12,787 nucleotides of DNA from Actinomycetota bacterium (lineage in GTDB: Bacteria > Actinomycetota > Coriobacteriia > Anaerosomatales > Anaerosomataceae). Under the pieces are notes generated by a model, which worked only from the letters and a program-made list of their open reading frames with translations, was not told the origin of the DNA and ran no database searches. Shown in pieces: positions 1-9,118 of this stretch. The position numbers were made by a program, and so were the translations under genes. The stretch is taken from positions 1 through 12,787 of the forward strand of contig DSAI01000198.1 of the NCBI GenBank assembly GCA_011372845.1, written 5' to 3'. Each line of letters begins with the position of its first letter. The first letter of the stretch is position 1.

Positions 1-1289
<1,289 letters not shown>

Positions 1290-1312
1290 GCGTAACGACT
1301 CCTTGTCCGCTG

Positions 1313-1864
1313 TCAGTCGGCGTAGATCTCATGTTTCAGTACCCCGATATACGGAAGGTTCCTATACCGCTCGGCATAATCCAGACCGTACCCCACCACG
1401 AACTCGTCAGGTACGGTGAATCCAACGTAAGCGCACTCGATGGGCACCTGCTGCTTGTCTTCCTTCTCAAGCAGTGTGACCACCTCGAGGCTCTTGGGCT
1501 TGCGGGATGCGAGGTTGCGCAAGAGGTACTTGAGAGTAAGACCGGTGTCGAGGATGTCCTCGACCACGAGCACCTCGCGCCCCTCGATGTCCTCGTCGAG
1601 GTCTTTCAGGATCCGCACCACGCCCGACGACTTGGTCGTGGATCCGTAACTGGAGACGGCCATGAAGTCCAGCTCCACCGGACCCTCGATCGCGCGGGCC
1701 AGATCGGCCACGAACAGCGACGCGCCCCGTAGCACGGCCACGAGCAACAGCGGACGTTCACTCCCGGCATACCGCTCCGAGATCTCCTGCCCGAGCTCGG
1801 CCACCCGCCGCGTGATCTCCTCTTCGGCGATGATCACGCGATCGATGTCGTCGTGGATGCTCAT
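1313..1864 (-). CDS. hpt: Hypoxanthine(-guanine) phosphoribosyltransferase
   Basis: Purine salvage enzyme that transfers the phosphoribosyl group of PRPP to hypoxanthine or guanine, giving IMP or GMP, in the cytosol. The 183-residue product has the type I phosphoribosyltransferase signature [11 protein letters not shown] at about residues 98-108, including the paired acidic residues (ED) that contact the ribose. It also has the early LRGA loop near residues 45-48 and the C-terminal [14 protein letters not shown] segment, which binds the purine. Length is normal for the bacterial family. I chose the ATG at 1864 because GGGGAG lies 5 bases upstream; an in-frame GTG at 1870 would add two residues but leaves no room for a ribosome site. 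It lies 12 bases after the tilS stop and upstream of ftsH, so the three are probably co-transcribed. Confidence 0.95.
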   Translation of the reverse strand: MSIHDDIDRVIIAEEEITRRVAELGQEISERYAGSERPLLLVAVLRGASLFVADLARAIEGPVELDFMAVSSYGSTTKSSGVVRILKDLDEDIEGREVLVVEDILDTGLTLKYLLRNLASRKPKSLEVVTLLEKEDKQQVPIECAYVGFTVPDEFVVGYGLDYAERYRNLPYIGVLKHEIYAD

Positions 1865-1876
1865 GCTCACTCCCCG

Positions 1877-3298
1877 TCACGCTGTCGGACCGTCACTACC
1901 CGAAGATGGCCGCCGCCACACGATATCGGCCACGCGGCGCGTCTCCGGCGTCACCCGGCACTGGTCGGCCAGCCTCACGCCCGCCAACCACACGATCTCT
2001 CCTGCGCTTCTCACCACCGGCGTCGCTTGCCGCAGACGCCTCGGCACCTTGGCATCCACCATGATGTCCGAGACCTTCTTCGTGCCCCGCATGCCGAGTA
2101 GGCGCATGCGATCGCCTTCGCGCGGCACGTCGACGACAAGCGGCCAGACGACCGCATCGGCGTCGATGGAAACCTGGTCGGGCCCGGTGACGTGCGCACC
2201 CGCCTCACCTTGAGTGCATTCCAGCCTGCCCGCCGGGCCCATATCGAGCCTATCCGGGCAGTGGAGCAAGCCCGGTACCAGAACGGGGACATCAGAGTCC
2301 TTGCGAGAAATTCTAAGTGTATCGTACTCGACCTCCGCCCGCAGACCGAACGGCAGATCGCGGGCGAAGCCCGGGTCGCCGATCCCGTCCACCAGGGCCT
2401 CTGAATGCTCGAACTCCAGACGTGATGCTCCCGGAAAGGCCGCGAGCACCGCCGCCCGCACGGTACGTCGCGCCATCGGCCGCGAGAGCGTCTGCACGGG
2501 CGCGCGGTCAATCACCAGCACGCCATGTTCGACCCGGGTGAAGTCGCGGGCGAACGCGTCGGCCATCTCGGCCAGGAGCGCGTCCTCATCGGCAAGCACG
2601 GTCATCGTGCGCAAGGCCGAGCGGGCGAACCCGGGATTGCGTTCCTCCATCACCGGAAGCAGCTCGTGCCGGACCCACGAACGCTCGCGGCTCGTGTCGG
2701 CGTTGGTGGCGTCCTCGCGCCACTCCTGGCCGAGCGACGCGAGGTATCCGGTCACGTCGGTCCGGCGCGCATCGATGAGCGGACGGACCACGCGCCCGCG
2801 AACCGGGGCGATGGAACTCAGGCCGCCCATCCCCGCCCCCGATACGAGCCGGGCAAGGAAGGTCTCGATCCGATCGTCCGCGGTGTGCGCCACCGCGATC
2901 CGCCCGTCCGTCCGCGGCACCCCCATGGCGTCGCAGCGTGCGTCGAGCTCGCTCTCGGCGAACCGGTAGCGGATGCGCCGCCCGGCGTCCTCCAGATTGA
3001 GCCCGTCGGCCTCCGCGTATCCGCCAACATCGTGGCGCACCACCGTGCACTCCACGCCCAGCCGCGCACACAGAGCGCGCACCCAGGCCTCATCGGTGTC
3101 GGACTCCGCTCCACGGAGGCCATGGTTCACGTGCAGCACCGAGAGCGCCGAGACCGGACCCAGCTCACCTGCGACCAGAAGGCGCAGGAGTGCAACCGAG
3201 TCGGCTCCCCCGCTGACCATGGCCAGTACGACGCAGCCGTCGTCGAGCATCTCGTGACGGTCGACGCTGGCGCGGGCGATATCGATGATCGTCGTCAT
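1877..3298 (-). CDS. tilS: tRNA(Ile)-lysidine synthase TilS
   Basis: Essential RNA-modifying enzyme that ligates lysine to C34 of the tRNA-Ile CAU anticodon using ATP, converting both its decoding (AUG to AUA) and its aminoacylation identity. The 473-residue product has the PP-loop SGGADSVALL at about residues 30-39, then HVNHGLRG at about 58-65 and the AHTADDRIETFLARL segment typical of the N-type ATP pyrophosphatase core. The C-terminal half carries the TilS-specific domain with RRLRQATPVV near the end. The start is set at the ATG at 3298. An upstream in-frame GTG at 3334 has no ribosome site. The ATG itself also lacks a Shine-Dalgarno sequence, and TACCCT sits exactly where a -10 box would be for a transcript beginning at this ATG, so leaderless translation is possible. 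It is the first gene of the minus-strand housekeeping block. Confidence 0.95.
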   Translation of the reverse strand: MTTIIDIARASVDRHEMLDDGCVVLAMVSGGADSVALLRLLVAGELGPVSALSVLHVNHGLRGAESDTDEAWVRALCARLGVECTVVRHDVGGYAEADGLNLEDAGRRIRYRFAESELDARCDAMGVPRTDGRIAVAHTADDRIETFLARLVSGAGMGGLSSIAPVRGRVVRPLIDARRTDVTGYLASLGQEWREDATNADTSRERSWVRHELLPVMEERNPGFARSALRTMTVLADEDALLAEMADAFARDFTRVEHGVLVIDRAPVQTLSRPMARRTVRAAVLAAFPGASRLEFEHSEALVDGIGDPGFARDLPFGLRAEVEYDTLRISRKDSDVPVLVPGLLHCPDRLDMGPAGRLECTQGEAGAHVTGPDQVSIDADAVVWPLVVDVPREGDRMRLLGMRGTKKVSDIMVDAKVPRRLRQATPVVRSAGEIVWLAGVRLADQCRVTPETRRVADIVWRRPSSGSDGPTA

Positions 3299-3304
3299 AG
3301 GACC

Positions 3305-3310
3305 AGGGTA
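3305..3310 (-). promoter_or_regulatory. Candidate -10 box for a leaderless tilS transcript
   Basis: TACCCT on the minus strand fits the relaxed actinobacterial -10 pattern TAnnnT. It ends 6 bases before the tilS ATG, which would place the transcription start on the A of the start codon. No convincing -35 hexamer is present (TGGCGC at the expected spacing), and no Shine-Dalgarno sequence precedes the ATG. This rests on position and absence of a ribosome site only. Confidence 0.3.
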
Positions 3311-3489
3311 GAGTGCCAGGACGATAAGCGCCACAGTCGCTCGGGAGACGCCGCACTATGACCAGTCACCGGGCATGATTCGTAAGCCCGGATAATGATG
3401 CATAAGATGTGGCACGGTTCGAATATTGAAGGGTTCCCCGTATCTGGAACGAATAGCGTGGATTGGGGGTATTCTGTAGCGCAGACACT

Positions 3490-3519
3490 TTGCAACTTCT
3501 GTTACACATGTGATACGCT
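3490..3519 (+). promoter_or_regulatory. Candidate promoter of the fdnGHI leader
   Basis: TTGCAA at 3490-3495 and TACGCT at 3514-3519, separated by 18 bases, form a plausible sigma70-type pair for a GC-rich actinobacterium. The spacer contains the palindrome CACATGTG (3505-3512), which could be an operator. A start near 3526 would put the transcript about 65 bases ahead of the attenuator-like hairpin. The hexamer match is only moderate. Confidence 0.3.
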
Positions 3520-3572
3520 CTGCTCCTGGTAAGGGGGTAGCGTGAGAGTCGGCATACTCTGCGCATCGAACA

Positions 3573-3646
3573 GGACAGTGCACGACGAGCGTCACGGTCG
3601 CGCCGCATAGGCGGCTGCCCGTGGCTTTTTTTGTCGTGCACTGTCC
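3573..3646 (+). repeat. Perfect 14-bp inverted repeat enclosing a nested hairpin
   Basis: GGACAGTGCACGAC at 3573-3586 is repeated in exact reverse complement, GTCGTGCACTGTCC, at 3633-3646, with 46 bases between. The enclosed segment folds into a second stem GTCACGG/CCGTGGC and a third stem GCCGC/GCGGC with an ATAG loop. The whole forms a coaxial three-tier RNA structure. Either arm also contains the self-complementary GTGCAC, so a DNA-binding operator pair is an alternative reading. Confidence 0.85.
3591..3632 (+). terminator. Intrinsic terminator or attenuator in the fdnGHI leader
   Basis: The stem GTCACGG (3591-3597) pairs with CCGTGGC (3619-3625), with an inner stem GCCGC/GCGGC (3602-3606 with 3611-3615). 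It is followed directly by seven T's (3626-3632). This is a textbook Rho-independent terminator on the plus strand. No plus-strand gene lies upstream for it to terminate, so it most likely acts as an attenuator about 215 bases before fdnG, or ends a short regulatory RNA. Confidence 0.7.
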
Positions 3647-3847
3647 GGCGGACACCCGGCCGCCACGTTCTCTCTTACCACGAGACCTTGTCATGACGGG
3701 GGTCTGCACGCAGACCCATGCAGCCCGGGGCCCAGGGGGGCCTTCTGGGAAGCGTGATGCGAGCGAGGAAGGAGGTGCAGCGAGAACGCTCCAACGTGGT
3801 TCAACACATTCGAATCCGATCACAGACGTGAAGTAGGGAGGGAAAGC

Positions 3848-6800
3848 GTGAACCTTTCGAGGCGAGGATTCTTCAAGCTCACCGGTGCGTCATTCGCCGC
3901 CGGTGCGCTGGCCGAGCTGTTCGGCCCCTCGAACGCGTTCGCTGCTGATGAGGTTCCGGAGATGCGTATCGCCGGAGCCACGGAGTCGACATCGATCTGC
4001 TGCTACTGCGGTGTCGGCTGCGGGATGGTCCTGTCCGTCAAGGATGGCGAGCTCATCAACCTTGAGGGCGACCCGGACCACCCCATCAACAGAGGCGCGT
4101 TGTGTTCAAAGGGCAATGCCCAGTTCAACATCCGCAACGTCTACGATCCCGAGACCGGTGAGCTCATGCTCAACCCGGCTCGCGTCACCAAGGTGAAGTA
4201 CCGCGCACCTAAGGCGACCGAGTGGGAAGAGGTCGAGTGGGATTGGGCGATCACGGAGATCGCGAAGCGCGTCAAGGCGACCCGTGACGCGAACTACACC
4301 GCCGTCGATGAGAACGGCGTGACCGTCAACCGGTGCGAAGCCATCGGTAACCTCGGCGGCGCGGCGCTTGACGGCGAAGAGGGCTACGTGGTGCAGAAAC
4401 TCGCGCGCGCGCTCGGCGTGACGTGGATCGAACACCAGGCCCGTATATGACACAGCGCCACGGTCCAAGGTTTGGGCCAATCATTCGGGCGCGGTGCCAT
4501 GACGAACCACTGGGTGGACCTCAAGAACTCTGACGTCGTGATGGTCAACGGCAGTAACGCCGCAGAGAACCACCCGGTCTCCATGAAGTGGGTACAGGAA
4601 GCGAAGAACGCCGGTGGCAAGCTGATCGTCGTCGACCCGCGCTTCAGCAGGACCGCCGCGATCGCCGATCTTTATGCCCCGATTCGTACCGGCACCGACA
4701 TCGCCTTCTACGGCGGCTTCTTCAACTACATCATGGAGAACGGTCTGTACCACGAGGAGTACGTCAAGAACTACACGAACGCGTCCTACATCGTGAAGGA
4801 CTCGTTCTCCTTCGAAGACGGTCTTTTCTCGGGCTACGACGACTCCAAGCGCAAGTACGACGCCACCGCGTGGGCTTACGAGGTGGACGAGGAAGTGCCG
4901 TGGGACACGTCGGAGACAGGCGCGTACTCATGGGTCAACAAGCCGGGCACGCCGGCTTTCGCTCCGCCCGTCTACAAGAAGGCGAAGACCGACCCCACGC
5001 TCCAGGATCCGCGCTGCGTCTGGCAGCTCATGAAGAAGCACTTCTCCCGCTATACGCCGGAGCTCGTCTCTTCGATCACCGGCATGCCGCAAGATGTCAT
5101 GCTCCAGGTGTGGGACCTCTACGGCAGCACCGGTCAGCCCGGCAAGGCCGGCACGATCATGTACGCGATGGGGCAGACGCAGCACACCTACGGCTCCCAG
5201 AACGTGCGCTCGATGGCGATCTTGCAGCTCCTGCTCGGCAACATGGGTATCTGCGGCGGTGGCGTGAACGCCCTCCGTGGCGAGTCGAACGTTCAGGGTT
5301 CGACCGACATGGCGATGCTGTTCCACATCATCCCCGGCTACAACCCCACGCCGAAGGCTGCGGATCATCCCACGCTGGCCGCGTACCTCGAGAAGACCAC
5401 GGTGCCCAACGGCTACTGGACCAACCGGCCCAAGTTCATCGTGAGCTACCTGAAGGAGATCTACGGCGACTACGCCACGCTCGAGAACGACTACGCGTAT
5501 GACATGCTGCCCAAGTTTGACGGCACCAACCACAGCCATATCGCGATGTTCGAGCACATGGAAGCCGGCAAGATGGAGGGTCTGTTCCTCTGGGGTCAGA
5601 ACCCGGCCGTTGGTGGCCCGAACTGCTCTCAGGAGCGTAGGGCCATGGAGAAGCTGAAGTGGATGGTTTCAATCGACCTCTGGGAGACCGAGACCGCCAT
5701 CTTCTGGCACGAGAAGGCCAACGTCGATCCCACCACGATCGACACCGAGGTCTTCATGCTTCCCGCCGCCTGCCACTATGAGAAGTCGGGCGAGGTCGCG
5801 AACTCGGGTCGCTGGATACAGTGGCGCTACAAGGCCGTCGAGCCTCCCGGAGAGGCCAAGGACGACCTCGAGATTGCAAGCGAGATCTATCTCAAGCTCA
5901 AGGAGCTCTACGAGGCCGAGGGTGGCGCGAACCCCGAGCAGATCACCAAGCTCAACTGGGACTACCTGGATGCAGACGGTCACGCCGACGTCCGCAAGGT
6001 GGCCCGCGCGATCAACGGCTACACCGTGGCGGACAAGATGCTGGTGGCGAACTTCACCAAGCTCGGCGCCGACGGCACCACCGCATGCGGTAACTGGATC
6101 TACAGCGGCTACTACAACGTGGAGGACAGCTGGGAAGATCCGTCCACCCAGCCCACCGGCGCGCGCGACAACACCGACAACCCGGGCGATGGCCTGGAGA
6201 AGCCGATCGGCTCCTACCTCGGTTGGTCGTTCGCATGGCCTGTCAACCGCCGCATCATCTACAACCGCGCATCAGCGGATCCCTCCGGCAAGCCCTACAA
6301 CGAGGACAAGGTCATCGTTGCGTGGGACGGCGAGAAGTGGCTCCGCAACGACGTGCCCGACTTCGGCTGGAACAAGGTGCTGCCTGACGGCACCAACCAG
6401 GCGATCCCGCCCAACACCACCGCGTTCATGATGAACGCCGAGGGTGTCAGCCGGTTCTTCGCCTCGGGCAACGCCGATGGTCCCTTCCCGGAGCACTACG
6501 AGCCTTTCGAGTCGCCGGTGGAGAACCAGATGTCGAGCACGCAGTTCAACCCGGCCGCAGTGGTGGTCGAGTCGGCTGCGAAGACGCGCGGCACGTACGA
6601 GGACTTCCCGATCGTCATGACCACCTTCCGTCTCACGGAGCACTGGCAGACCGGCGGTCTCACCCGCAACCTGCCGTGGCTCGTCGAGGCCATGCCCAAG
6701 ATGTTCGTCGAGCTCTCCAAGGAGCTCGCCGAGGAGAAGGGCATCGTCTCCGGCGATAACGTGGTCATCCAGAACAACCGCGGCGCGATCACGGCCTTCG

Positions 6801-7003
6801 CCATGGTCACCAACCGCATCAAGTCGCTCGACGTGGCAGGCAAGAAGATCCACCAGATCGCCGCTCCGTGGCACTGGGGCTACGGCTCCACTTGCTCCGT
6901 GGGTGGTATGGCCAACGACCTGACCGTGAACGTCGGTGATGCCAACACCTGGATCCCCGAGTACAAGTCGTTCCTGGTCGATATCCGGAAGCAGGAGGTG
7001 TGA
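3848..7003 (+). CDS. fdnG: Formate dehydrogenase, selenocysteine-containing catalytic subunit (FdnG-like)
   Basis: Oxidises formate to CO2 at a bis-molybdopterin guanine dinucleotide centre (Mo or W) on the outer face of the membrane and passes electrons to the ferredoxin-like subunit. The full reading frame is 1051 residues, interrupted by an in-frame UGA at 4448-4450 (codon 201) that I read as Sec. The context ARI-U-HSATV...GRGAMTNHW matches the conserved active-site segment of E. coli FdnG (ARV-U-HGPTV). A Tat signal SRRGFFK lies at residues 4-10 with AFA cleavage near residue 32. A [4Fe-4S] site C-x2-C-x3-C-x27-C occupies residues 51, 54, 58 and 86. The C-terminal dinucleotide-binding domain contains FRLTEHWQTGG. 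Start GTG has AGGGAGGGA upstream. The terminal UGA is immediately followed by in-frame UAA. A standard translation would split it into a 200-residue and an 843-residue piece. Confidence 0.96.
4448..4492 (+). promoter_or_regulatory. Bacterial SECIS element for Sec201 of FdnG
   Basis: Directly downstream of the UGA, GGTCCAA (4462-4468) pairs with TTGGGCC (4472-4478) around a GGT loop (4469-4471). The loop begins 18 bases after the UGA. A lower stem GCGCC (4455-4459) pairs with GGCGC (4488-4492). The position and the GGU apical loop match the E. coli fdhF SECIS, which SelB binds to deliver Sec-tRNA. Confidence 0.88.
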
Positions 7004-7006
7004 TAA

Positions 7007-7831
7007 ATGGCTGAGACGGCAATCATGTACGACAGCTCCAAGTGCACCGCCTGCAAGGGTTGCCAGGTGGCGTGCAAGCAGTGGAACCAGCTTCCTTCTC
7101 CACTGTCGAGTGAGTTGTTCGAGTACACGGAGAGCTTCCAGTCTCCGAGAGACCTCAGTTCGAACACCTGGCTGATCATCAACTTCAGCGAGGAAGACAA
7201 AGAGATCGGGATCGACTGGAACTTCATGCGCAACTCGTGCTTCCACTGCACGGATGCCGCGTGTGAGATGGCCTGCCCCGTGGGCGCCATCTCCCACAAG
7301 GACAACGGCGCGGTCGTGATCGATCAGGATAAGTGCATCGGATGCCGCTACTGCGTGGCGTCCTGCCCGTTCGATGTCCCGCGCTGGGACGAGGCCAAGA
7401 ACAAGACCTTCAAGTGCTGGCAGTGCTTCGACCGCACCTCGGCCGGACGCGAGCCCGCATGCGTGAGCACCTGCCCCACCGACGCCCTGCAGTTCGGCGA
7501 TCGTGCGGAGATGCTGGGTCTGGCCAGGGAGCGTGTGAGCGAACTCAAGGCAGCTGGATTCAACAAGGCTGAGATCTACGGCGAGAACGAGCTCGGCGGT
7601 CTCCACACCATCGTGGTGGCTCACCGGGGTCTCGAGGCCCACGGCCTCATCCGCGACCCGAAGATCGGTCTTACCGAATTCTGGCAGTTCCTGAAGCCGC
7701 TCGGCGCCATCGGCGCCGGCGCGACCGTGCTCGGCCTCGGCTTCTCGTACTTCATGGCTCGCGACTACAAACGTGGCGAGTACTCGTACGATGAGGCGAC
7801 CGACACCGTGTCCGTCAAGGAGGTGGAATAG
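7007..7831 (+). CDS. fdnH: Formate dehydrogenase iron-sulfur (beta) subunit with C-terminal membrane anchor
   Basis: Electron-transfer subunit carrying electrons from the catalytic subunit to the cytochrome b. The 274-residue product shows four cysteine motifs for four [4Fe-4S] clusters, starting with C13-x2-C16-x2-C19-x3-C23. CFHCTDAACEMACP, CIGCRYCVASCP and CWQC...CVSTCP follow. A single hydrophobic helix at about residues 229-250 (GAIGAGATVLGLGFSYFM) is the expected membrane anchor of the FdnH/FdoH class, and a charged tail follows. No signal peptide is present, consistent with export as a folded complex through the Tat signal of FdnG. The ATG lies 3 bases after the fdnG stop and in the same frame, with AGGAGGTG inside the end of fdnG, so translation is probably coupled. 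Confidence 0.94.
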   Translation: MAETAIMYDSSKCTACKGCQVACKQWNQLPSPLSSELFEYTESFQSPRDLSSNTWLIINFSEEDKEIGIDWNFMRNSCFHCTDAACEMACPVGAISHKDNGAVVIDQDKCIGCRYCVASCPFDVPRWDEAKNKTFKCWQCFDRTSAGREPACVSTCPTDALQFGDRAEMLGLARERVSELKAAGFNKAEIYGENELGGLHTIVVAHRGLEAHGLIRDPKIGLTEFWQFLKPLGAIGAGATVLGLGFSYFMARDYKRGEYSYDEATDTVSVKEVE

Positions 7832-8508
7832 TGAGGTACATCCAAAGGCATAGCGCGTTCGCACGCGGCCTTCACTGGATCCACACCATCGCCTGCTTGT
7901 CGCTGTTCGCGACCGGACTGATCCTCTTCATTCCGTCCGTGGCGGCGGCCGTTGGCACGGCTACGGTCCAGGGCGCGCGTATGGTCCATCGTGTGATGGC
8001 CGTGATCTTCATCGTGGCTCCGATCGCATCCATGATCATCAGCCCCAAGGGCTTCGTCCACCTGTGGAAGAGCCTGTTCTTCAAGTGGGATGCTGACGAC
8101 AAGGAGTTCATGAAGAAGTTCTTCCCGTACTTGCTCTTCGGCGCGAAGCAGCATATGCCGCCGCAGAAGATCAACAAGTCGGGCCAGGGTGCTGTCGACG
8201 GCGTGCTGATCTTCGCCTCCGTCTTCATAGCCCTCACCGGTGTGGTGCTGTGGTGGCCAGAGTTCTTCGGCGGCCCCACCAGCGGGCTGTTCCAGTGGAG
8301 CCTCGCGCTGCACTCCGGCCTCATGATCCTCATCGGGATCATCATGCTCGCGCACATCTACCTGGGCGCTGGCATCTTCCAGCCGTACAAGGGTTCCGGC
8401 AAGCTGATGTTCGGCAACGGTCGCGTGACCGAATCGGATGCTCTGTACCACTGGGGCCACTGGGCCAAGGACGAGCTCAAGAAGGGCGACAATGTGATCG
8501 TGGAGTAG
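7831..8508 (+). CDS. fdnI: Formate dehydrogenase cytochrome b (gamma) subunit
   Basis: Integral membrane dihaem cytochrome b that takes electrons from the iron-sulfur subunit and reduces the quinone pool. The 225-residue product has four predicted transmembrane helices: about residues 12-32, 50-70, 127-149 and 154-175. Likely haem-ligand histidines include LHWIHT in helix 1, the VHR motif before helix 2, and ALHSG with LAHIYLG in helix 4, as in the FdnI/FdoI family. The GTG start overlaps the fdnH stop by one base (TAGTG) and has AAGGAGG upstream, so it is the third gene of the operon. Length is close to E. coli FdnI (217). The operon ends in a strong terminator. Confidence 0.92.
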   Translation: MRYIQRHSAFARGLHWIHTIACLSLFATGLILFIPSVAAAVGTATVQGARMVHRVMAVIFIVAPIASMIISPKGFVHLWKSLFFKWDADDKEFMKKFFPYLLFGAKQHMPPQKINKSGQGAVDGVLIFASVFIALTGVVLWWPEFFGGPTSGLFQWSLALHSGLMILIGIIMLAHIYLGAGIFQPYKGSGKLMFGNGRVTESDALYHWGHWAKDELKKGDNVIVE

Positions 8509-8536
8509 TAACCTCCACAACGTTCGCCCGGCACGA

Positions 8537-8592
8537 CGAGAGGGCCGGATCCCGACGGGGATCCGGCCCTCTCGCTACGCCCCCTTTCGGGG
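8537..8592. terminator. Bidirectional terminator between fdnI and the thioredoxin-like gene
   Basis: A perfect 17-bp stem (8537-8553 with 8558-8574; left arm CGAGAGGGCCGGATCCC) with a GACG loop is followed by a smaller CCCC-TTTC-GGGG hairpin (8581-8592). The region lies between convergent genes, 28 bases after the fdnI stop and 13 bases from the stop of the minus-strand gene. There is no long T-run on either strand, but the stem is very stable, so it likely serves both operons. Confidence 0.8.
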
Positions 8593-8605
8593 AGCGACAC
8601 GCGTG

Positions 8606-9055
8606 CTATTCGGCCTCGGTGCCGCCCGTCGTGGGGATCTCCTCGCGGGGACCCGCCGATTCGCCGGTGACGTCGGCGATGCCACGCTCGATGAAGGTCA
8701 CCATGTTCTCCTCGGTGGCTGCGCCTGCGACACGGTCGAGCTCGTTGCCCTCACCATCGAGCAACACGAACGTCGGAGTGATGAACACGCCGAACTCATC
8801 GGCCTTCGCACGGCCTTCCGGCGTGGAGGCGTCCACGATCTCGAACTCCTGAATCCGCGGTTCGTACTCGGCGCGCAGACTGTCCACCGTGGGCTCCATC
8901 GCCTGGCAGAACGGACAGTCCGGATCGAAGAACTGGATGAAGTGCAGCGGCGCCTTCTCCTCCGCCTCGGTCCCCGACCCGTCACACCCGGCGAGTCCCA
9001 GCACCAGCATCGCGGACAGGGCCAACGCTAGCACAACAGATACCGATCGCCTCAT
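8606..9055 (-). CDS. Thioredoxin-fold lipoprotein with CPFC active site
   Basis: Predicted extracytoplasmic, lipid-anchored thiol-disulfide oxidoreductase of 149 residues. A short basic N-terminus and hydrophobic stretch end in the lipobox LAGC with Cys24 as the lipidated residue. The mature domain has the thioredoxin strand HFIQFFDPDCPFCQAM with the redox pair C47-x2-C50, and the cis-proline segment ITPTF (Pro94) facing the active site. Start ATG has GGGAGGG a few bases upstream. It lies 63 bases downstream of the Sec-peroxiredoxin gene on the same strand, and both products are predicted lipoproteins. A role as electron donor to that peroxiredoxin is therefore an attractive inference; a cytochrome c maturation or general disulfide role is also possible. 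No enzymatic specificity can be read from sequence. Confidence 0.9.
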   Translation of the reverse strand: MRRSVSVVLALALSAMLVLGLAGCDGSGTEAEEKAPLHFIQFFDPDCPFCQAMEPTVDSLRAEYEPRIQEFEIVDASTPEGRAKADEFGVFITPTFVLLDGEGNELDRVAGAATEENMVTFIERGIADVTGESAGPREEIPTTGGTEAE

Positions 9056-9071
9056 GACACCCTCCCATCAT

Positions 9072-9088
9072 GCCGCGCAGCGCGCGGC
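9072..9088. repeat. Small GC-rich hairpin between the two lipoprotein genes
   Basis: GCCGCGC (9072-9078) and GCGCGGC (9082-9088) form a perfect 7-bp stem with a 3-base loop. There is no T-run, so it is more likely a processing or mRNA-stability element within the two-gene transcript than a terminator. Confidence 0.5.
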
Positions 9089-9118
9089 GTCCCCTTACCG
9101 TGCCTTCTCCGGCCCTGG

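Larger units (their letters stand above)
3299..3847 (+). promoter_or_regulatory. Intergenic and 5' leader region of the formate dehydrogenase operon
   Basis: This 549-base stretch between divergent tilS and fdnG contains no gene I can support. The tilS-proximal 200 bases are noticeably more AT-rich than the flanking genes and probably hold promoters in both directions. From about 3526 to 3847 the plus strand is rich in RNA-like structure. There is a small hairpin AGAGT/ACTCT (3545-3560), then a nested 14-bp inverted repeat enclosing a terminator (3573-3646). A perfect GGGTCTG/CAGACCC hairpin with a CACG loop (3700-3717) follows, and then a G-rich CCCAG/CTGGG stem (3731-3749). A ribosome site (AGGGAGGGA) precedes the fdnG GTG. 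The organisation suggests a long regulated leader. I cannot match it to a known riboswitch, including the molybdenum-cofactor motif. Confidence 0.6.

Noticed and set aside
3416..3424. GGTTCGAAT, resembling a tRNA T-loop (also TTCGAATCC at 3809-3817)
   Set aside because: The flanking five bases do not pair into a T-stem in either case, and no acceptor or anticodon arms are found; not a tRNA and not selC.
3727..3749. G-tracts suggesting a G-quadruplex
   Set aside because: The runs are interleaved with complementary C-runs that favour ordinary hairpins; nothing specific supports a quadruplex.
3700..3750. Possible molybdenum-cofactor riboswitch upstream of fdnG
   Set aside because: Hairpins are present, but I could not match the conserved motif of the known riboswitch, so the name is not applied.
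3356..3823. Minus-strand open frame of 155 codons (and an overlapping 71-codon plus-strand frame) in the fdn leader
   Set aside because: No family resemblance, no good ribosome site, and both overlap the structured inverted repeat and terminator; best explained as non-coding leader.
6272..7864. Minus-strand open frame of 530 codons opposite fdnG and fdnH
   Set aside because: Antisense shadow of two genes with complete cysteine and cofactor motifs; no recognisable domain.
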